The translations under genes and the position numbers were made by a program. From Muribaculaceae bacterium (GTDB lineage Bacteria; Bacteroidota; Bacteroidia; Bacteroidales; Muribaculaceae), in NCBI GenBank assembly GCA_017462345.1, contig JAFTRI010000029.1, positions 1-64,000 on the forward strand: a stretch of DNA of 64,000 nucleotides. The letters are read 5' to 3'. Below are positions 47,023-55,154 of this stretch, piece after piece. The notes beneath the pieces are model-generated. The model searched no databases and had not been told where the DNA came from. It saw nothing but the letters and a program-made list of their open reading frames with translations. The first letter of the stretch is position 1. Each line of letters begins with the position of its first letter.

Positions 47023-47971
47023 CCTGATGCTGACAAACTGGTGTAACTACAAGTGCCCCTATTGCTTCGGGATTGACCGAATGTCTCCCAAAGTCGAAGC
47101 CCACGCAATGAGCGATGATACATTTCTCGGGATACTCGACTGGTTAGACCGGACAAACTATCGCGCACCTATACACCTGATGGGAGGAGAACCAACGCTG
47201 CACCCAAAGTTTGAGTGGTTCGTAAGTACCCTCATTGAACGCGGTTTCCCTATTACCATCTTCTCAAATCTTGCGACAGACAAGGCTCCAGAGTATGCCG
47301 ACAAGCTATCGATACTGCCAATAAAATGGGTAGTCAACGTTAACAACCCAAAAAACTGGAACAATACACAACGCCGCAATATCGAATCAGCGTTATCGGT
47401 TTTAGGGAAAAATGCTGCCATCACATTCAACATCATGCCTGACGGGAGTGATGACTATTGGGCAATCGACCTGATACGTCGGTTCAACCTCTCCAAGACA
47501 ATCAAAGTAGGTTTTATTCTGCCCACCGTGACAAATTCCAACTATTCACTGACCGATGACGAATACCTAACAGTTGCAGAAAAGACCGTAAAACTTGCCC
47601 AAGAATGCGACCGGTTCGGAATCACACTGCAATATGAGTGCGGAGTCCCCACCTGTGCATTCACTCCAGAGCAACTCGGCATATTATGGAAATGCGGATC
47701 ACGACTCAACTCCGGATGTTGTTCCCGTCTTGACATAACCCCACACGGAGAAGTAATATACTGCCTCCCCTTAGCAACAGTGGGGCAACGTATGTACAAC
47801 GAATTTGCCAACTATACTGAGGCCAAACGATGGTTTGAGGGGCGTTTCCTGCCTTACCGCAAATTAGGACGAACCATAAACTGTGCGACATGTAATCTGA
47901 TGACACCCGACAAGTGTCATGGAGCATGTCTCGCAAAAAATCTGATCGGAGCTAAAAACGTAAAAATTTAA
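47015..47971 (+). CDS. Radical SAM enzyme B of the RiPP cluster (paralogue of A)
   Basis: The 318-residue product has C10-NYK-C14-PY-C17, GGEP (LMGGEPTLHP) and a C-terminal Cys set (ECGVPTC, KCG, GCC, YC, CATCNLMTPDKCHGAC) that aligns with enzyme A. I prefer ATG 47015 over 47009 because the N-terminus then aligns residue for residue with A (MPNLMLT against MANLYLT). It overlaps A by 8 bp. Such paired enzymes often perform successive or different modifications of one peptide. The reaction is unknown. Confidence 0.88.
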   Translation: MPNLMLTNWCNYKCPYCFGIDRMSPKVEAHAMSDDTFLGILDWLDRTNYRAPIHLMGGEPTLHPKFEWFVSTLIERGFPITIFSNLATDKAPEYADKLSILPIKWVVNVNNPKNWNNTQRRNIESALSVLGKNAAITFNIMPDGSDDYWAIDLIRRFNLSKTIKVGFILPTVTNSNYSLTDDEYLTVAEKTVKLAQECDRFGITLQYECGVPTCAFTPEQLGILWKCGSRLNSGCCSRLDITPHGEVIYCLPLATVGQRMYNEFANYTEAKRWFEGRFLPYRKLGRTINCATCNLMTPDKCHGACLAKNLIGAKNVKI

Positions 47972-47976
47972 CACCT

Positions 47977-48228
47977 ATGAAAATACCTGAACATATCTCA
48001 TGGAAATCATTATCTGACAAAGTAGTTGCCGTTAACACCCAGACCGGCGAATACTACACGATGAACCTTGTTGCCAGCATGATGTGGATGGCAATCAATG
48101 ACGGAAAGGATGAAAGCGGATTAATCGAAATGCTTTCGGAAAAATTCCCCGATATGGACAAATCCGTTCTTAGCCAAGACATGAAAGAGCAACTTGAAGA
48201 ATGGAAAAACGAGAAATTGATTTTATAA
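47977..48228 (+). CDS. PqqD-family RiPP recognition element (lasso B1-like)
   Basis: The 83-residue protein has the PqqD winged-helix pattern: VVAVNTQTGEYYTMNLVASMMWMAI followed by helices to ILIEMLSEKFPDM and EEWKNEKLIL. PqqD-fold proteins bind leader peptides and present them to modifying enzymes; in lasso systems the B1 protein recognises a YxxPxL leader motif. It starts 6 bp after radical SAM B and ends 20 bp before the precursor gene, so it is placed to guide that peptide. Confidence 0.82.
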   Translation: MKIPEHISWKSLSDKVVAVNTQTGEYYTMNLVASMMWMAINDGKDESGLIEMLSEKFPDMDKSVLSQDMKEQLEEWKNEKLIL

Positions 48229-48247
48229 CCCCATAAAAACGACAATC

Positions 48248-48406
48248 ATGGACGCTTCAACTTACCAAAAACCCGAAACAAAAAAACATGAATCAAAAAA
48301 TATAGTACAAGGAAGCCTTTACTATGTGTCAGGTTTATACTATTACGAGCACTACTACACTTCTTTGTACTACACTTCTTTGTACTACACTTCCTTGTAC
48401 AAATAA
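48248..48406 (+). CDS. RiPP precursor peptide with three YYTSL repeats
   Basis: This 52-residue frame (ATG 48248, TAA 48404-48406) lies between the PqqD and kinase genes. Residues 1-22 are a polar, lysine-rich leader with Y6-Q-K-P9-E, the YxxP recognition motif of lasso-type leaders. The C-terminal half is tyrosine-rich: LYYVSGLYYYEH, then YYTSL at 36-40, 41-45 and 46-50, ending YK. At DNA level the repeat is a 15-bp unit (TACTACACTTCTTTG) at 48353-48367, 48368-48382 and 48383-48397, with one synonymous change in the third. There are 15 Tyr in 52 residues, and no Cys. Setting, length and leader/core layout make it the likely substrate of the radical SAM and kinase genes. Confidence 0.8.
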   Translation: MDASTYQKPETKKHESKNIVQGSLYYVSGLYYYEHYYTSLYYTSLYYTSLYK

Positions 48407-48436
48407 CATAGAAACGTGTATCGAGACAAAAGGGGT

Positions 48437-49405
48437 ATGGATTCCGGCATCACAATCACGATTGTTGCCGACATAGTTTTTTTGTGGGAAAGCGACGAGA
48501 ACGGCGATATTACTGAAATAAAACGAATCTTCAGATATCATTTATCCGATTGCATACCACAATCAAGCATCACTCATTCTATTGAAATCAGAACCTGTGG
48601 CTCGTCCATAAAGATTCCTGATGACAAAAAAGTAAAATGGAGCGGATACTACATGGGACTGGCGACAGGCGACAACACAATGGAATGGTATAACTCATCA
48701 TCCACCGGTCTCGACTATATAGTTCTTTCCCAAGGCTGTATTATCGTTCATGACAGGAAGAAGTCTCATACAATATGCTATGCAAGAGCAACGGAAAAAT
48801 CGCATGCCAATTCAGGCAAACCAAGGATTGAAGTTGAGAACACTTTAGTAGTCCTTATCCACACTATTGCATCAATGTACAATCGCTATACAGTTCATGC
48901 CGCCGCAGTCAGACACAATGGTTATGCCCATGTCTTTATGGGGCGCTCGGGCAGAGGGAAAACCACATTATGCACCGACTGCCTGCGACAAGGAGCAGAA
49001 TTTATGGGCGACGACCTTGTATTTTTTTACATGGAGAATGGCAAGATAATGATAGGCAGCCTACTTCTCGACATAAAATTGGCCATTGACGGAAGTACCC
49101 ATAAACGACACATAGACATCATAAAAGAGCTCAATGCCGGCTATACATTATCAGCACCGGCAAAGAGTATATCTCTCATAAAGCAGATTATACCCCACGA
49201 CGGACAAAAATCATATCTTGAGCAACAGGAGCCTATCGATGCCATTGTACACCTTTTCCGAGCCAGTAACAGCCCATTGATGCAGTACAACCCCGAACAA
49301 TGGCAAAACGTATTCCAGACCGCCGCCGAGACATTACCATATAACATATTGCATTTTGGAGACCGCAATCTGTTGGACATAAAGATATTGGACGGCATCA
49401 GATGA
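48437..49405 (+). CDS. HPr-kinase-like peptide kinase of the RiPP cluster
   Basis: The 322-residue protein has an HPrK-type P-loop MGRSGRGKTTL preceded by VHAAAVRHNGYA and followed by GAEFMGDDLVFF, as in HprK-like kinases linked to lasso peptides. In paeninodin clusters such a kinase phosphorylates a serine of the core peptide; the repeats here contain Thr-Ser in each unit. The start is ATG 48437 with AAAGGGG just before it; an upstream GTG at 48416 would add seven residues. It begins 30 bp after the precursor stop and overlaps the next gene by 4 bp. Confidence 0.75.
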   Translation: MDSGITITIVADIVFLWESDENGDITEIKRIFRYHLSDCIPQSSITHSIEIRTCGSSIKIPDDKKVKWSGYYMGLATGDNTMEWYNSSSTGLDYIVLSQGCIIVHDRKKSHTICYARATEKSHANSGKPRIEVENTLVVLIHTIASMYNRYTVHAAAVRHNGYAHVFMGRSGRGKTTLCTDCLRQGAEFMGDDLVFFYMENGKIMIGSLLLDIKLAIDGSTHKRHIDIIKELNAGYTLSAPAKSISLIKQIIPHDGQKSYLEQQEPIDAIVHLFRASNSPLMQYNPEQWQNVFQTAAETLPYNILHFGDRNLLDIKILDGIR

Positions 49406-50421
49406 AAACTCCATATCACAGGATAAAACGTTGTATCATCGACGGGATTTTACTTCAGGGTTATAGATTCCGTATCCCCTCGACACTGATAATCGAACCG
49501 GCAAACAGATGCTCACTGCGTTGCAGTTGCTGTCCCAACGGCCAGATGAATGCCAAACTGCGCCCGCGCGGGACGATGTCACGCGAGACATTTGACCGTA
49601 TAACCGCCAATATCGACATCCCGATTAAAAAATGTTTCCTGCACCTGTGCGGTGAACCGTTTCTCAATGAACATATCGCCTACTTTGCTTCTAAAATAGC
49701 CGATAAAGGATGGCAACCTATAATATTTTCCAATGGCTACAATATCGACATGAAACTTCTTGATGAGCTACTGCAAGTCAAACATCTGAAGATATCGTTC
49801 TCAATGGAACTGTTATCTCCCGACTATTATGAGAATATCCGGAGACCTGGAAAATACTGTGTTGCAATATCCTCGCTTAAGCGAATCAATGAGATATTCC
49901 TACGCCACAAAAAATTCTATGGACTCAACATAATCACAAATCCACTTTCATCGCAAGAAGAACTGAGCAGAGTCACAACCGAACTATTCAACAAACATTC
50001 ACAACTCATATCAATATCCTATTCGGCGGAGTTCCCCTGGCCGGGTTTACCAACAACCGGGCATGTTGCAGGACATTTGAGGAAACACAAAAGAATCTGT
50101 ACCGAAATGTACTCTCCTTTACCCATCCTATGGAATGGAGATGTCGCAATGTGCAGCCTCGACTATTCGGGAGATACTATAATCGGGAATATTCTTGACA
50201 CCAAGTACAGCAAAATATATAACAGCAGAGCAGCACGAAGATTCAGGCGTATGCACTTCCTGTGGCAACGTGACGGCAACGCTCTGTGCCGGAACTGCAT
50301 AGTTGACCGTTGGAAAAACGCAAGCCGAACGATATACCGGGGTGCATTCAACAAACTGTCAGCCGAAGAAAGATCAGAGGCATTCAACCTATTTACCGAA
50401 TATTACAGGAATGGATTCTAA
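49402..50421 (+). CDS. Radical SAM/SPASM enzyme C of the RiPP cluster
   Basis: The 339-residue protein has C37-SLR-C41-SC-C44 (CxxxCxxC) in PANRCSLRCSCCPNG, then HLCGEPFLN. A SPASM-type C-terminus runs from CTEMYSPLPILWNGDVAMCSLDYSG to CRNC. This architecture is typical of peptide-modifying and other SPASM enzymes. It is unlike enzymes A and B and is probably a separate class acting on the same or an intermediate substrate. It overlaps the kinase gene by 4 bp and the next gene by 11 bp. Confidence 0.87.
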   Translation: MKTPYHRIKRCIIDGILLQGYRFRIPSTLIIEPANRCSLRCSCCPNGQMNAKLRPRGTMSRETFDRITANIDIPIKKCFLHLCGEPFLNEHIAYFASKIADKGWQPIIFSNGYNIDMKLLDELLQVKHLKISFSMELLSPDYYENIRRPGKYCVAISSLKRINEIFLRHKKFYGLNIITNPLSSQEELSRVTTELFNKHSQLISISYSAEFPWPGLPTTGHVAGHLRKHKRICTEMYSPLPILWNGDVAMCSLDYSGDTIIGNILDTKYSKIYNSRAARRFRRMHFLWQRDGNALCRNCIVDRWKNASRTIYRGAFNKLSAEERSEAFNLFTEYYRNGF

Positions 50422-51403
50422 TATACTGCGACAACCGGAGGATAAAAGCGTTCACGACACTGCCCGCATACTAATGCTTCAGTCCCAGTTCAAAGAGATA
50501 TGCCGTATTACCGACGGATTGTGCAACATAGTCCCGTTAAAAGGAATTTCCTTGCTGCAAACCATATACAACAAGAATTTTGACAGGGCTGTAGGAGATA
50601 TCGACATACTGATTTTTCCGGGGGACAAACTGCAGGAACTCATCGGACGTTTAAAAGACCACGGATATACACCCCAATTCAAATATCTGCAATCGCCGGC
50701 GGCAAAAGAGGTAAAACGCAAAGTAGCTATGCGCTCCCCTGATGTCCGTCTATATTCCGACGTCGATATACACACGGCTTTTATCTCAAAGAAATTTTAC
50801 AACCGATACTCCGGATCATTCAATGAAGATGCCTTATCACGTTGCCGGCACACATCAGGGAATGTCTACTTTATGGATGACATCGACCAATGGCTTTATC
50901 TTGCACAACATGCCTGTTTCCATCTTTTCTCCAAGGAAAAATGGATCCACGATCTGTATCTGTTATGGAATAGATTCTCCGGATCAGATAAAGAGATTCT
51001 CAAAAAACGCATTAACCAATATAACTTCAGACGTACCGTTATAGCAACGTTTCATTTCCTGCACAAAGCATATCAGGATTTCAATCCCGAAATACTTATT
51101 GAAGCGGACACGGACAAACGTTTTTGCCTATTCCTTTCAAACATTTCCGAGTCAGCTCGTTTCAAACGCAGAACGACCGTAAAATATTTTCACGAGTTCA
51201 TGTTTATCGACAACGGAAGAGATCGCAAAAAGGCATTCATGAGACTCATATTTCCACCATTGTCCCTAATGATGACCATATACCGGTCAAAAAACAAGTA
51301 TCTGTTACTTCCGCTATTCCCACTGCATTCCATTGGCGTTCTTCTGTTGCTCACTAACTTTCTGTACATCTCCGCCAACAGCAAATCAACCGGGAAATTA
51401 TAA
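50411..51403 (+). CDS. Nucleotidyltransferase-fold protein (NTP_transf_5 type) of the RiPP cluster
   Basis: From ATG 50411, overlapping the radical SAM C stop, the product is 330 residues. An NTase-fold motif VGDIDILIFPGDKL (GDxD, about 55-68) and SDVDIHTAF follow the VPLKGISLLQTIY segment, typical of the uncharacterised nucleotidyltransferases seen next to lasso-kinase genes such as paeninodin. The C-terminus is helical, with a hydrophobic end. The frame from 50303 is longer but starts inside the previous gene. It is the last gene of the cluster. Its role in peptide modification is unknown. Confidence 0.7.
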   Translation: MDSNILRQPEDKSVHDTARILMLQSQFKEICRITDGLCNIVPLKGISLLQTIYNKNFDRAVGDIDILIFPGDKLQELIGRLKDHGYTPQFKYLQSPAAKEVKRKVAMRSPDVRLYSDVDIHTAFISKKFYNRYSGSFNEDALSRCRHTSGNVYFMDDIDQWLYLAQHACFHLFSKEKWIHDLYLLWNRFSGSDKEILKKRINQYNFRRTVIATFHFLHKAYQDFNPEILIEADTDKRFCLFLSNISESARFKRRTTVKYFHEFMFIDNGRDRKKAFMRLIFPPLSLMMTIYRSKNKYLLLPLFPLHSIGVLLLLTNFLYISANSKSTGKL

Positions 51404-51425
51404 CATATTATCCAAAGATTATAGC

Positions 51426-51433
51426 TACCTTTG
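51426..51433 (+). promoter_or_regulatory. -7 promoter element for the acetyl-esterase gene
   Basis: TACCTTTG matches TAnnTTTG 24 bp before the ATG at 51457, marking the end of the RiPP operon. Confidence 0.45.
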
Positions 51434-51456
51434 AGGGAAATAATCAATTTGAAGCC

Positions 51457-52752
51457 ATGAGACATTATGTATCGACATTGATACTTGCCTTAGTTACCGC
51501 ACTGACAGCGATAGCTCAGCCGCGAATGACCAAAGTACAACTTGCCATTGTTCCCGACCACAGCGATGCCCTGTACCATTGCGGTGAACAGGCAAAAATG
51601 AAAATAACCGTACTCGACAGCGGTCTCGCCCTTGACGGGACAACCATAGACTACGAACTCAGCAATGACCTGATGCCGCCTCACATATCCAAGAGTATCG
51701 CCCTTAAAGGGAATGAAACCGAAATAAATATCGGCACGATGGAGAACCCCGGATTTCTGAGAATGAAAGCGACAGTGAACCACGAAGGCAAGAAATACAC
51801 TGCATTATCAACAGTGGGATTTGATGTTGAGCAACTGCAGCCTACGGTATCTCTACCTGATGATTTCCGTTCGTTCTGGGAGAAGAATGTCGAAGCTGCC
51901 AAAAAAATCGAGTTGAAACCGATAATGACCCTGCTACCGGAAAGATGCACCGACAAGGTGGATGTGTACCATATTTCTTACCAGAATATCGGCAACTCCC
52001 GCATGTACGGAATGCTGACAATTCCAAAAGCCGACGGATGCTATCCGGGAGTCCTCAGATTTCCCGGTGCCGGGGTCGGCGAGAAATCAGGCGACGTGTA
52101 TCATGCAGGACAAGGACTGATAGTCCTTGAACTCGGCATACACGGGATTCCGGTCAACCTGTCGGGCAGTGTATATTCCGATCTCAACCGTGGCGCACTT
52201 GCTTCCTATCCCACATACAACCTTGACAACAAGGACACCTATTTCTACAAGCGTGTATATCTCGGATGCGTGCGCGGAATAGACTTTTTGCAGTCATTGC
52301 CAAAATGCAACGGGCGTATCGGCACAATGGGAGGGAGTCAAGGCGGAGCACTCTCGATTGTGACGTCAGCCCTTGACAGTCGCGTAAACGCCACGGCAGC
52401 ATACTTTCCCGCCCTTTGTGACCTTGAAGGGTATATCCACGGACGGGCAGGAGGATGGCCTCATGTATTCAAGAATGAGTCGAACCGTACCCCCGAGAAG
52501 CTGAACACAGCACGATACTATGATGTCGCCAACTTTGCCCGTCACCTCAATGCGCCAGTCCATTATCTGTTCGGATACAATGACCTGACATGCGCTCCGA
52601 CGACGACACGGGCGACCTACAATGCCATAACCGCCCCCAAGACCCTCATTGTCGGTGAAAATATCGGACATTGGACATTCCCCGAACAAATATCATCCCT
52701 ATGGGATCAATTAATCTCCTCACTCAAAGAAAAACAGGAACCGTCCAAATGA
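51457..52752 (+). CDS. Secreted acetylxylan esterase / cephalosporin-C deacetylase family protein
   Basis: The 431-residue protein has a signal peptide (about 1-21), an N-terminal beta-sandwich (to about 125) and an alpha/beta-hydrolase AXE1 domain. The nucleophile elbow is GGSQGG in MGGSQGGALSIV, followed by DSRVNATAAYFPALCD, and the late His is in ENIGHWTFPEQ. The family deacetylates sugars or cephalosporins. The product probably acts in the periplasm or outside the cell. It overlaps the membrane MutS gene by 4 bp (ATGA). Confidence 0.85.
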   Translation: MRHYVSTLILALVTALTAIAQPRMTKVQLAIVPDHSDALYHCGEQAKMKITVLDSGLALDGTTIDYELSNDLMPPHISKSIALKGNETEINIGTMENPGFLRMKATVNHEGKKYTALSTVGFDVEQLQPTVSLPDDFRSFWEKNVEAAKKIELKPIMTLLPERCTDKVDVYHISYQNIGNSRMYGMLTIPKADGCYPGVLRFPGAGVGEKSGDVYHAGQGLIVLELGIHGIPVNLSGSVYSDLNRGALASYPTYNLDNKDTYFYKRVYLGCVRGIDFLQSLPKCNGRIGTMGGSQGGALSIVTSALDSRVNATAAYFPALCDLEGYIHGRAGGWPHVFKNESNRTPEKLNTARYYDVANFARHLNAPVHYLFGYNDLTCAPTTTRATYNAITAPKTLIVGENIGHWTFPEQISSLWDQLISSLKEKQEPSK

Positions 52753-54545
52753 TGGTGGACGCAAGAGAATATTACAAGAAAACAGCAGCCGGTACACAAA
52801 CAATAATCACCAGATTAAACCGACATGCCGGAATTGCATCATGGCTACGCGTTGCCGTGTTCGCTTTTACAGTAGCGGGAATTGCCTTATCATGGCAGGA
52901 GAATGCCCTTGCCTGGGGAATAGCCGCCATAGGAATCACAATCTTCCTGATAACGGCCAAATACCACGATTCACTACTGCGCCAACGTGCGGTACAGGAG
53001 GTCAAGAAGACTTTTGCCGAACGCAGGCTGAGAGTATTGGACGGAGACCTATCCCAGCAACCCAAAGGGGAGCGGCATATCGACCCATCACATCCATTCA
53101 CCTTCGATCTTGACGTGTTCGGACGCTGTTCGCTATACTCGATGCTTGACTCGACTGCCACCCCAATGGGAGCCGGGATGCTTGCACACTGGCTTTGTAA
53201 TCCACTGCATACCGCCGAATCCATCTCCACACGGCAACAGGCAGTGAGAGAACTCGCAGGAATGACCGAGTTACGGACAGCACTGTACACCGCCGGAGCG
53301 GCACTTGACGGAGACGTAGAAGGCGGAAAACGTCCAATGCCAGACCTTGAACAGATACCATCCTTCAGATTACCGCTATGGCAACGGATTGCAGCGTATG
53401 CCGCAGCTCCGGTATGGCTTGCCGTACTTATCCTGTCCATACGCGATGTGCTTCCGGGAATAGCCGTGATGTGGATAACAATAATCAACCTTATTATTGC
53501 CGGAACGGCAAACAGCCGTGTCATGAAATTACACGAATGGATGACATCCTCGGTTAGCTCGCTCACCGCCAGGGTCAACCTGTTCCGGCACATTGAAAAC
53601 GCGAATTTCAGTTCACCGCTATTGACAGGGCTATGTGAATCCCTTGAAAGCAACGGCATCCCCGCCTCAAGACTGATAGGAGAGATGGCCAGCTACCTGA
53701 AATCCCTCGACCAGCGACTGAATGCTGCCGGATTCATGATATTCAACGGTACAATACTGTGGGATCTTGTCATCATCAATAAAATCGACCGGTGGATTGG
53801 ACAGCACGGCAGCTCGTTGACCCGCTGGCAATCGGTAATCGGAGAACTTGACGCACTAAGCGCACTGGCAACGTTCTCGTTCGAGAACCCCGACTATGTA
53901 TTTGCAGACACAGACCCCAACGGGACAACGATAATGAAAGCCGAGGGGCTCGGACATCCGCTCATCAGGCGGGATAGACGGGTAGACAATCCATTACCCC
54001 CAATGAACGGACACAAGTTCATGATCATCACCGGAGCCAATATGGCAGGGAAAAGCACTTATCTGCGCACAGTAGGGATAAACTATCTTCTTGCCATGAT
54101 CGGTGCACCGGTTTCGGCAAAGTCCATGACATTTACCCCCATGCATCTGTTCACCGGACTGCGTACAACTGATTCGCTTGCCGATGGAGAAAGCTATTTC
54201 TTTGCCGAATTACGGCGGTTACAAGCAGTGGTCAAGAAAGCATCCCAAGGGCATCGGCTGTTAATACTTCTCGACGAGATACTGCGGGGAACAAATTCGG
54301 CCGACAAGCAACGCGGCTCACTGGCTCTCGTGCGCAAACTTGTAACACTTCCTGTTGCAGGGATTCTCGCCACCCATGACCTCGCACTTGGAGCATTGGC
54401 CGAGGAATATCCTGATAACGTATCGGCCTACTGTTTCGAAGCAGAAATATCAGGAGACAATCTCACCTTCGATTACCGCATACGCCCGGGGATAGCCCGT
54501 AACCTCAACGCTTATTTCCTGATGGAACGCATGGGTATCGTTTAG
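52749..54545 (+). CDS. Membrane-anchored MutS-family ATPase
   Basis: The 598-residue protein combines two N-terminal hydrophobic segments (about 30-70) and two more near 225-265 with a C-terminal MutS ATPase: Walker A GANMAGKSTYL, MIGAPVSAKSMTFTP, the DSLADGESYFFAEL signature, Walker B LLILLDEILRGTNSAD and the ATHDLAL motif. The mismatch-recognition domain of MutS1 is absent, and the Smr domain of MutS2 is absent. This is a known Bacteroidetes type of membrane MutS paralogue of unclear role. I chose ATG 52749, overlapping the esterase stop; longer starts lie inside the esterase. It ends at TAG. Confidence 0.82.
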   Translation: MMVDAREYYKKTAAGTQTIITRLNRHAGIASWLRVAVFAFTVAGIALSWQENALAWGIAAIGITIFLITAKYHDSLLRQRAVQEVKKTFAERRLRVLDGDLSQQPKGERHIDPSHPFTFDLDVFGRCSLYSMLDSTATPMGAGMLAHWLCNPLHTAESISTRQQAVRELAGMTELRTALYTAGAALDGDVEGGKRPMPDLEQIPSFRLPLWQRIAAYAAAPVWLAVLILSIRDVLPGIAVMWITIINLIIAGTANSRVMKLHEWMTSSVSSLTARVNLFRHIENANFSSPLLTGLCESLESNGIPASRLIGEMASYLKSLDQRLNAAGFMIFNGTILWDLVIINKIDRWIGQHGSSLTRWQSVIGELDALSALATFSFENPDYVFADTDPNGTTIMKAEGLGHPLIRRDRRVDNPLPPMNGHKFMIITGANMAGKSTYLRTVGINYLLAMIGAPVSAKSMTFTPMHLFTGLRTTDSLADGESYFFAELRRLQAVVKKASQGHRLLILLDEILRGTNSADKQRGSLALVRKLVTLPVAGILATHDLALGALAEEYPDNVSAYCFEAEISGDNLTFDYRIRPGIARNLNAYFLMERMGIV

Positions 54546-54583
54546 CAAGCTCCGGAATTGTTTCCTGAGTGCGTTAAAATTGC

Positions 54584-54591
54584 TATTTTTG
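54584..54591 (+). promoter_or_regulatory. -7 promoter element for aroK
   Basis: TATTTTTG matches TAnnTTTG 24 bp before the aroK ATG at 54615; a TTG lies 23 bp upstream, slightly further than ideal. Confidence 0.45.
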
Positions 54592-54614
54592 CATAAACCA
54601 GATGAATTGAGATA

Positions 54615-55154
54615 ATGCAACCAATATTTCTTATCGGATACATGGGTAGCGGCAAATCCACAATGGGACGCGTAGTGTCACGCATGACCGGAATGCCGTT
54701 TATAGACCTTGACAATTATATCGAGAGCCGGTTTCATCACTCGGTACGCGAGATTTTTGCCGAGAATGGAGAGGAACGTTTCCGGGAGATCGAACGCAAC
54801 ATGCTTCATGAGGTCGCTGACTTTGAAAATGTGATTGTTGCATGTGGCGGCGGAACGCCTTGTTTTTTCGACAACATGGATTACATGAATTCCCACGGCC
54901 ATACCGTATTCCTTGACACACCGATAAACAAGTTGCACAGCCGCCTGATGCGCGGACGTCACAAACGTCCGCTCATTGCCGACAAATCCGACGAGGAACT
55001 TCTTGAATTCATTGTCGAGGCTCTTGACAGACGGATGGAACACTATTCAAAAGCCCAACAACGATTCTCCACGGCTCTGCTTGAAACCGAAACCGAAATC
55101 GATGATACCGCCCGACAGTTTATCGACCAATTGTCTATTCCACTGAAACCATGA
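54615..55154 (+). CDS. aroK: Shikimate kinase
   Basis: AroK phosphorylates shikimate, the step before AroA. The 179-residue protein has the P-loop GYMGSGKSTMGR (about 7-18), the shikimate-binding FIDLDNYIE with Asp, the REIFAENGEERFRE segment and the lid RHKRPLI. Length matches the family (165-180). It overlaps the next gene by 4 bp. Confidence 0.95.
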   Translation: MQPIFLIGYMGSGKSTMGRVVSRMTGMPFIDLDNYIESRFHHSVREIFAENGEERFREIERNMLHEVADFENVIVACGGGTPCFFDNMDYMNSHGHTVFLDTPINKLHSRLMRGRHKRPLIADKSDEELLEFIVEALDRRMEHYSKAQQRFSTALLETETEIDDTARQFIDQLSIPLKP

